Positions 7,311 through 12,202 of a stretch of 12,202 bases of DNA are shown here, piece after piece; position 1 is the stretch's first letter, and every line of letters begins with the position of its first letter. The position numbers were made by a program, and so were the translations under genes. This DNA comes from Eggerthella sp. CAG:209 (GTDB lineage Bacteria; Actinomycetota; Coriobacteriia; Coriobacteriales; Eggerthellaceae): NCBI GenBank assembly GCA_000436075.1, contig FR884576.1, positions 1-12,202 on the forward strand, in the 5' to 3' direction. The notes below the pieces were generated by a model that did no database searches, was not told where the DNA came from, and was given only the letters and a program-made list of their open reading frames with translations.

Positions 7311-7343
7311 ATAAAAAACGCCGCCCGTGGGAGGGGCGGCGTT
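7311..7343 (-). terminator. Intrinsic terminator of paaK
   Basis: On the minus strand a perfect 10-bp stem, AACGCCGCCC with GGGCGGCGTT (7334-7343 and 7317-7326 on the plus coordinates), closes a 7-nt loop and runs into TTTTTT then AT (to 7311). It begins 9 nt after the paaK stop codon. It should separate paaK transcription from the downstream methyltransferase operon. Confidence 0.93.
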
Positions 7344-7351
7344 GGTAGAAC

Positions 7352-8587
7352 TTAGTAACGGCTGTCGAAGATGCGCTGGGTCTTTTTCTCGGAGCGGGGA
7401 AGCTCGCCGATAGGCACACCCTTGGCATCGGGAGTGCAGCCGATCTTTGCCTTGAAGATGAGCGCCAGCTCTTCTTCGCAACGCTGCAAAGCTTCGCCTT
7501 CAAGCGAGGTTTCAAACAGCACCGTAAGCACGTCGCGGCCCATAATATGCTCGATCATTACCTGGTACTCGGAAGACGTACCCGAGGTTGCGGCGATAAC
7601 CTCTTCCACCTGAGCGGGGAACATATTAACGCCCTTGACCTTGAACATATCATCGGTGCGGCCTACCAGCGTGTCAATGCGGGGGTGTTTCATGCCGCAA
7701 GCGCAGTCGCCCGGAATGATGCGGGTAAGGTCGTGCGTGCGGTAGCGGATAAGAGGAGCGCCTTCCTTGCGTAGGGTGGTAAGAACCAGCTCGCCAACCT
7801 CGCCATCGGGCACGGGCTCGCCTGTTTTCGGGTTAACGACCTCAGCATATACGTAGTCGCTCCACAGATGCATGCCATCGTGCTCGTGGCAAGAAATGCC
7901 AATGCCCGGTCCATAGATTTCGGTAAGACCGTAGATGTCGAAGATCTCGATGCCCAGCTCGGTTTCAATACGATGGCGCATCTTTTCGCTCCAACGCTCG
8001 GAACCTATAACGCCCTTCCTCAGAGCAAGCTTGTCGCGGATGCCGCGTTCAGCAATTGCCTCGGCGAGGAGCAAAGCATAGGAGGAAGTGGCGCACAAAA
8101 CAGTAGACTGCAGGTCTTCCATCATAGTGAGTTGCTTTTCGGTGTTGCCCGGACCCAGCGGAACCGCCATGGCGCCCAGCTTTTCGGCACCAAGCTGGAA
8201 GCCGATGCCGGCCGTCCACAAACCGTAGCCTGGCGTAATGTGAATGCGGTCTTTGTTGGTGATGCCCACCGTTTCGTAGCAGCGCGAAAACATCGTGGCC
8301 CAGTCGTCAACATCCTTCCGGGTATAGGGAATCACCACCGGAATACCCGTGGTGCCAGAAGAAGAATGGATGCGAACGATCTTTTCCTCGGGCACGGCGG
8401 CCAAACCCAGCGGATAGGCCTCACGCAAGTCGGCCTTTTCGGAGAAAGGCAGCTTCTCAAAATCTTCCTGGGTCTGAACGTCAGAAAGATCGATGCCCTC
8501 GAATTTCTTCGCATAGAAGGGCGAACGCTCCTTCAGCGTCTTGAACTGCTCCTTGATGAGGGAGAACTGCTCGTCGGTCAATTCCAT
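7352..8587 (-). CDS. paaK: Phenylacetate-CoA ligase (aryl-acetate CoA ligase)
   Basis: Cytosolic AMP-forming ligase that joins phenylacetate or a related aryl-acetate to CoA through an acyl-adenylate; 411 aa. Motifs are the nucleotide loop SSSGTTG (75-81), YGLTEIYG (219-226), RYRTHD (281-286), the hinge region GRTDDMFKVKG (309-319) and a C-terminal lysine region SEKKTQRI (399-406) where the adenylation lysine is expected. CACGMKHPRI near 296-304 matches the PaaK CxCGRxHPRI element. I chose ATG 8587 because AAAGG lies seven bases upstream; the open frame extends 18 codons further but without homology-like sequence. Next to iorAB it fits a role in aromatic amino acid fermentation, running either way between aryl-acetyl-CoA and the free acid. 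The exact aryl substrate cannot be read. It ends at a clear terminator. Confidence 0.93.
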   Translation of the reverse strand: MELTDEQFSLIKEQFKTLKERSPFYAKKFEGIDLSDVQTQEDFEKLPFSEKADLREAYPLGLAAVPEEKIVRIHSSSGTTGIPVVIPYTRKDVDDWATMFSRCYETVGITNKDRIHITPGYGLWTAGIGFQLGAEKLGAMAVPLGPGNTEKQLTMMEDLQSTVLCATSSYALLLAEAIAERGIRDKLALRKGVIGSERWSEKMRHRIETELGIEIFDIYGLTEIYGPGIGISCHEHDGMHLWSDYVYAEVVNPKTGEPVPDGEVGELVLTTLRKEGAPLIRYRTHDLTRIIPGDCACGMKHPRIDTLVGRTDDMFKVKGVNMFPAQVEEVIAATSGTSSEYQVMIEHIMGRDVLTVLFETSLEGEALQRCEEELALIFKAKIGCTPDAKGVPIGELPRSEKKTQRIFDSRY

Positions 8588-8635
8588 GGATCTGCCTTTC
8601 TGTGTAGCAGGTTGCCTTGTTACGCTGAAAACAAA

Positions 8636-8662
8636 CCGCAAATAGGGGGTACCCCCTTGCGG
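8636..8662 (-). promoter_or_regulatory. GC-rich hairpin/palindrome in the paaK leader
   Basis: The perfect 12-bp palindrome GGGGGTACCCCC (8645-8656) is flanked by CCGCAA (8636-8641) and its complement TTGCGG (8657-8662), with three unpaired bases on one side. As minus-strand RNA it folds into a strong stem-loop followed by UUUGUUUU, so it could act as a terminator or attenuator; as DNA it could be an operator. It ends 48 nt before the paaK start. Confidence 0.55.
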
Positions 8663-8682
8663 CTTCTAACCAAATTACAGAT

Positions 8683-8720
8683 GATGCGTCACACTCTAGC
8701 ACGATAAAGCGAAACGCATC
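8683..8720. promoter_or_regulatory. Inverted repeat GATGCGT / ACGCATC upstream of paaK
   Basis: Perfect 7-bp arms at 8683-8689 and 8714-8720 with a 24-nt spacer. This is possibly a regulator site in the paaK promoter region. No good -35/-10 pair could be fixed here; TGTAAT on the minus strand (8673-8678) is the best -10-like hexamer. Short arms make chance occurrence possible. Confidence 0.3.
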
Positions 8721-8883
8721 GGAATAATCGAGTTACGCACCCAAACCCAGGCTGACGGTGTGCCCATCGAGCTAGGTGCCTTCAGCCGAGCTAACGGCAC
8801 AAGCAGCAATCGAGCCGCACGTTCCCCAACTGGGCTGATGGTGCAGGTCCTATCGGCCTGCGCGCCCACAGCCAGACCCGCAA

Positions 8884-8959
8884 CGCGAAAACCAATCAAA
8901 ACCACGCCCCAACCGTTGTCGGCGCGAAAGCCAATCCAGATCCGGCCATGCGCCCAACC
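8884..8959. repeat. Imperfect direct repeat of about 39-bp period
   Basis: Two copies begin CGCGAAA(A/G)CCAATC at 8884 and 8923 and end CGCCC(C)AACC at 8914 and 8959. The interiors differ by substitutions and small indels. It resembles the other spacers in carrying a decayed pair of 33-39 bp units. Confidence 0.5.
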
Positions 8960-8983
8960 AAGCCGAAAGCGCAAGCAACCTGC

Positions 8984-9595
8984 CTACACACCCTCGACCA
9001 AGCTGACAGCTCGAAGGTTCATCTCGACGAAACGTTCCTTCACGCAAGCGGGCACAACGGCGCGCATATCATCAAGCGTCAGCACGCCGCGAAGGGCGCT
9101 TTGGCTTTCGGGTGCGTTTACCGCCTTAAGGGCACTTGCCAACATGATGATGTTCAGTGCCTTGCGGGAGCCCAACGCATCACACAGGGCAACATCGTCT
9201 ACCACGACCACATGAGCACCCGATGCCTGCAAAGCCTCGATCATCTTGGCGGGGTCGTACGAAGGCGATTTGAAATCGCCCACCGTAGGGGCAACGCCCG
9301 AACGAGCAACCACCATCACGCCTGAAGACTTCAGCAGATGAAGAGCACGCAGACCCTCGCCAGGTTCAAGTGCGATAATCACATCGTCGGACGCATCGCC
9401 AGGCAACGGAGAAAACACCTCTTCGCCGTTGTTGCCCATGCGCACGTGGCTCATAACGTCGCCACCGCGCTGTGCCATGCCCGTGGTTTCAGCCGTACGC
9501 ACCTGCCAGCCCTTTGAACGGGCGGCTTCGGCCAAGATCTTCGCAGCAAGTACGCTGCCCTGCCCGCCGATGCCGGCAAGAGAAACGTTGATCAT
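8984..9595 (-). CDS. iorB: Indolepyruvate ferredoxin oxidoreductase, beta subunit
   Basis: 203-aa partner of IorA, pyruvate/2-ketoisovalerate oxidoreductase gamma-type domain. It begins with the characteristic MINVSLAGIGGQGSVLAAKIL (glycine-rich GIGGQG at 8-13) and has the conserved GMAQRGGDVMSHVR segment at about 39-52. With IorA it oxidatively decarboxylates aryl-pyruvates to aryl-acetyl-CoA with reduction of ferredoxin in the cytosol. I start it at ATG 9595, where it overlaps the iorA stop as ATGA and has AAGGGAG upstream. The longer open frame to 9673 adds an arginine-rich leader read from inside iorA and is rejected. Length is normal for the family, and no domain is missing. Confidence 0.95.
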   Translation of the reverse strand: MINVSLAGIGGQGSVLAAKILAEAARSKGWQVRTAETTGMAQRGGDVMSHVRMGNNGEEVFSPLPGDASDDVIIALEPGEGLRALHLLKSSGVMVVARSGVAPTVGDFKSPSYDPAKMIEALQASGAHVVVVDDVALCDALGSRKALNIIMLASALKAVNAPESQSALRGVLTLDDMRAVVPACVKERFVEMNLRAVSLVEGV

Positions 9596-11610
9596 TTCGC
9601 GCTCCCTTCGTTCCCGTCGCATTCTAGGGCGCCATCTTCGCACAGATACGTGCATAAACCACAGCCGTTGCACAGCGAAGCGTCAACAACAGGGCGGCGA
9701 TTCTCGGCGTCCCAAGAAAGCGCGGGACATCCGATTTTCAGCACGCACTTGCCACAGCCCGTGCACGCCTCTTCGCGATAGCGAACAGGAGCACCAGGCT
9801 TGATCAGCTTCACACAAGGCGATTCGAAGATGATGGCGGAAGGACCATCGTAGTAGATTGCCTCACGAGCCGCTTCGCATGCTTCGTCCAAACGCAGCGG
9901 ATTGGCGCGGGTGATAACCTTCACGCCCAATGCGCGCAGCACCGCTTCGATGGAAATAGGCTCGGACTTGGGGCCCATCAAGGTAACGCCCGTGCCCGGA
10001 TGAGGCTGAGATCCGGTCATCGCCGTGGTGGCATTGTCCAGTACGCATACTGTGATGTCATGCTGGTTGTACACCGCATTGGCAATGCCCGTCATGCCGC
10101 TGGCAAAAAAGGTGGAATCGCCTACGAACGAAAGGGCCTTCTTACCAGGCTCTACCACGCTAAAGCCCTGTGCCACCGTAATGCCCGCGCCCATGCACAA
10201 GCAAGTGTCGACAGCGTTCAAGGGCTTCGCATTACCCAACGTATAGCAGCCGATATCGCCGCAGAAAATGCCGTCGCTTGGCTTCTTCAACGCGGACTTC
10301 ACCGCGTAGAATGCGCCACGATGCGGGCAGCCCGGGCATAGCAGCGGAGGGCGGGCGGGCGGCTGAATCTGAGCCACTTCTTCGCCAACACTTGCAGCGG
10401 TGGCAGCTTCAGCGCCGAACACTTTGCGGGACTCGGCCAGCTGCACACCGAAGAATGCACGCAGCTGAGCAGCAATGGCGTCTACCGTGTTTTCGCCGCG
10501 GTCGGTGGTTTCACCTGTCAGCTTGCCATGCACGCGATAGCCGGCATGCGCGCACCCTGCCGTTTTCAGCATTTCGTCTTCCAGAACATGATCCAGCTCT
10601 TCGAGCACAATCACATCGCTTAAGCCCTCGGCAAAACGCACGGCGCGCTTCTGGGGGAACGGATATGGCGTGCCCACCTGCATAATGCGATATGCAGGAA
10701 GAGCATCCACCGTCTTGCCGTAAGCGGGGCCACCCATGGTGCAGTAACCGCCTTCGCACTGCGGCGGAAGAATTGGCGCTGCAGGAGCACCTTGCGCCCA
10801 CACGAGCTTGCCCGCCTGAGCTTCTTCTTCCAGCAAGCGCAATGCCTCACGCGCATAGGCATACGAAATGCCGCCGGCAACAATGCCGAACTGAGCATCT
10901 TCGCCCTCAGTGAACATGGGGTTGAATGCGTCGAATTCGCTCTCGGAAAAATCGTTGGCAATGGAAACCAGGCGCTCGTTGATTTCCTTGTGCGCAGCAT
11001 AGGAGCGCTTCGGGAAAATAACCCAACGTGAATCGCGCTTGAAGCCTTCGGGCGTGCGCGCCTGGGTATGTTCGGCTACCTCGAAGTAGGTGGAGGCATG
11101 GCATACGCGTGTGGTGGGGCGCACCAGCACGGGAGTCTGATGTTTCTCAGACAACTCGTAGGCGGCGCTCATCATCTGGCATCCCTGCTCGGGTGTTGCC
11201 GGGTCGAACACCGGCACCTTGGCGAAGGCCGCAAAACGACGCGTATCCTGCTCGGTCTGGGAAGAAATGGGGCCCGGGTCGTCGGCAACGTACAGGACAG
11301 TGCCGCCTTTCACGCCCACATAATTCAGCGACATCAGGGCATCGCTGGCAACGCTCAAGCCCACCTGTTTGCAGGTATACAGCGTGCGCGCGCCAGAATA
11401 GGCTGCACCCGCCAACAATTCCAAAGCCGCCTTTTCGTTCGTGGACCACTCAACATGAACGCCTTCGGCGCGACCGGCGGCATGTTCTTTGGCCACCGTT
11501 TCGATGACCTCGGAAGAAGGCGTGCCTGGGTATCCGGCGCACACACGCACGCCCGCCTCGAGGGCGGCATGGGCGAATGCTTCGTTACCCGTCAAGAATT
11601 CTTTTGCCAT
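9592..11610 (-). CDS. iorA: Indolepyruvate ferredoxin oxidoreductase, alpha subunit
   Basis: Catalytic subunit, 672 aa. It carries an N-terminal pyruvate-binding domain (FLTGNEAFAHAALEAGV at 5-21, GYPGTPSSE at 26-34), the CPGCPHRG motif at 425-432, and a thiamine-diphosphate domain with VGDST (496-500) and NATTAMTG (526-533). The C-terminal ferredoxin domain has cysteines 616, 619, 622 and 628 followed by Pro, and 647, 650, 653 and 657, for two 4Fe-4S clusters. It converts indolepyruvate, phenylpyruvate or hydroxyphenylpyruvate with CoA to the aryl-acetyl-CoA, reducing ferredoxin. Between the central GGISYAYAREALRLL segment and VGTPYPFP lie about 45 residues (262-305, with Cys285 and Cys290) that I believe exceed the usual spacing there. 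AAGGA lies nine bases before the ATG, and the purE stop is 14 nt upstream. Confidence 0.96.
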   Translation of the reverse strand: MAKEFLTGNEAFAHAALEAGVRVCAGYPGTPSSEVIETVAKEHAAGRAEGVHVEWSTNEKAALELLAGAAYSGARTLYTCKQVGLSVASDALMSLNYVGVKGGTVLYVADDPGPISSQTEQDTRRFAAFAKVPVFDPATPEQGCQMMSAAYELSEKHQTPVLVRPTTRVCHASTYFEVAEHTQARTPEGFKRDSRWVIFPKRSYAAHKEINERLVSIANDFSESEFDAFNPMFTEGEDAQFGIVAGGISYAYAREALRLLEEEAQAGKLVWAQGAPAAPILPPQCEGGYCTMGGPAYGKTVDALPAYRIMQVGTPYPFPQKRAVRFAEGLSDVIVLEELDHVLEDEMLKTAGCAHAGYRVHGKLTGETTDRGENTVDAIAAQLRAFFGVQLAESRKVFGAEAATAASVGEEVAQIQPPARPPLLCPGCPHRGAFYAVKSALKKPSDGIFCGDIGCYTLGNAKPLNAVDTCLCMGAGITVAQGFSVVEPGKKALSFVGDSTFFASGMTGIANAVYNQHDITVCVLDNATTAMTGSQPHPGTGVTLMGPKSEPISIEAVLRALGVKVITRANPLRLDEACEAAREAIYYDGPSAIIFESPCVKLIKPGAPVRYREEACTGCGKCVLKIGCPALSWDAENRRPVVDASLCNGCGLCTYLCEDGALECDGNEGSAK

Positions 11611-11624
11611 TAAGCTATATCCTT

Positions 11625-12098
11625 TTACGCCTCAGCCATATCGGCTTTGAGCTTTTCGATCTTAGCGCGTGCCTCATCGTTGCCAGTGCCGAGCATCTGA
11701 ACAGCCAGGATGCCCGCATTCTTTGCGCCATTGATAGCAACCGTTGCGACAGGTACGCCGCTGGGCATCTGAACCATGGAAAGCAGCGAGTCCAAACCGC
11801 CCAAATCGCTGGTCTTCATGGGGACGGCAATAACAGGGAGCGGCGTATAGGCCGCAACAACACCGCCGAGGTGAGCAGCCTTGCCAGCAGCAGCGATGAT
11901 AACGCGAATACCGCGGTCTACTGCAGAAGATGCCCATTCGTGCACCTCTGCGGGCTTGCGGTGGGCACTTGCCACCTTAACCTCGTAGGGAACGTCCAGT
12001 TCCTCAAGCTGTTTCATGCACGCTTCCATCGTAGGCATGTCGGACTCGGATCCCATGATGATTCCCACTACGGGCTTGTCGCCAAAAATAGAGCTCAT
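11625..12098 (-). CDS. purE: 5-(carboxyamino)imidazole ribonucleotide mutase (class I)
   Basis: Purine biosynthesis enzyme that moves the carboxylate of N5-CAIR to C4, giving CAIR; 157 aa, the usual length for class I. Motifs are MGSESD (15-20), SAHRKP (44-49; most homologues have SAHRTP), AGKAAHLGGVVAA (71-83), PVIAVPMKTS (88-97) and MPSGVPVATVAINGAKNAG (111-129). No purK or other pur gene is in view, so the N5-CAIR source must lie elsewhere. The start ATG has AAGGA six bases upstream. It is the first gene of a tight operon with iorA and iorB, an unusual pairing of purine synthesis with 2-oxoacid oxidation. Confidence 0.96.
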   Translation of the reverse strand: MSSIFGDKPVVGIIMGSESDMPTMEACMKQLEELDVPYEVKVASAHRKPAEVHEWASSAVDRGIRVIIAAAGKAAHLGGVVAAYTPLPVIAVPMKTSDLGGLDSLLSMVQMPSGVPVATVAINGAKNAGILAVQMLGTGNDEARAKIEKLKADMAEA

Positions 12099-12134
12099 TG
12101 CTTGTCCTTAAAAACGGAGTTTTCTTGTATGGGC

Positions 12135-12162
12135 AATTGTATCACCGCATCATTTCGCGGGA
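12135..12162 (-). promoter_or_regulatory. Candidate promoter of the purE-iorAB operon
   Basis: On the minus strand TACAAT (12135-12140) matches five of six -10 positions. TTCCCG 16 bp upstream (12157-12162) is a poor -35. It would leave a leader of about 30 nt before purE. The 104 nt upstream of purE hold no riboswitch-like structure I can recognise, and the window ends before any further gene. Confidence 0.4.
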
Positions 12163-12202
12163 ATTACCGGAACCGCAGCGGGACCCGCGCGGCAGGGTGA
12201 GG

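Larger units (their letters stand above)
6962..7351. other. Spacer between paaK and the methyltransferase operon
   Basis: No gene is supported in these 390 nt. From the high end it holds the paaK terminator (7311-7343), two pairs of imperfect short direct repeats (7082-7139 and 7194-7248), and the GTAAC operator and promoter region (6980-7046) of the operon that follows. Confidence 0.7.
8588..8983. other. Spacer between iorB and paaK
   Basis: No gene is supported in these 396 nt. An open minus-strand frame at about 8696-8974 starts with TTG, is low in complexity and repeats an IGFR element that comes from a DNA repeat (8884-8959). Nearest paaK are a GC-rich hairpin (8636-8662) and a longer-spaced inverted repeat (8683-8720). 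No clean iorB terminator is visible. Confidence 0.6.

Noticed and set aside
8588..8641. Longer N-terminus for PaaK
   Set aside because: AAAGG is well placed for ATG 8587 and the extra 18 codons do not look like family sequence.
8696..8974. Possible small gene after iorB on the minus strand
   Set aside because: It starts with TTG, lacks a good ribosome site, and its repeated IGFR element is translation of the 39-bp DNA repeat.
9596..9673. Longer N-terminus for IorB
   Set aside because: The added leader is arginine-rich sequence read out of the iorA ferredoxin domain; the ATGA overlap start matches the family N-terminus.

Overview
The window carries eight protein-coding genes, all on the minus strand, so transcription runs from high to low coordinates. 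Base composition is GC-rich (high fifties percent by eye). The gene content is that of an amino-acid-fermenting anaerobe: ferredoxin-linked 2-oxoacid oxidoreductase, an aryl-acetate CoA ligase, class I purE and a Dpp/Nik-type importer with a lipoprotein binding subunit. Together with the protein flavour this suggests a strictly anaerobic actinobacterium of the Coriobacteriia/Eggerthellaceae kind. That placement is inference from gene content and style, not a database match.

Layout in transcription order. (1) 12098 to 8984: purE, iorA and iorB form a tight operon. The purE-iorA gap is 14 nt and iorA/iorB overlap by 4 nt (ATGA). (2) 8983 to 8588: a 396-nt spacer with a strong GC-rich hairpin and a second inverted repeat upstream of paaK. 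(3) 8587 to 7352: paaK, ending at a textbook intrinsic terminator (7311-7343). (4) 7351 to 6962: a 390-nt spacer with degenerate short repeats and, next to the following gene, a cluster of GTAAC/GTTAC elements over a candidate promoter. (5) 6961 to 491: a six-gene operon consisting of a tandem-duplicated two-domain SAM methyltransferase, two permeases, a lipoprotein substrate-binding protein and two ATPases. Gaps in this operon are 24 nt or less, or the genes overlap. (6) 490 to 1: a gene-free end holding two families of degenerate direct repeats.

Functionally, IorA/IorB should oxidatively decarboxylate aryl-pyruvates, made by transamination of aromatic amino acids, to aryl-acetyl-CoA while reducing ferredoxin. 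PaaK interconverts aryl-acetates and their CoA thioesters. Together they look like an aromatic amino acid fermentation module. The second operon couples a complete peptide/nickel/metallophore-class ABC importer to a 497-residue protein in which two full methyltransferase units of the same subfamily are fused. No substrate can be read directly from the sequence. A methylated small molecule or metal chelate that is made, modified or recognised together with uptake is the most interesting hypothesis here, and its own operator-like promoter region supports treating it as a distinct regulated system.
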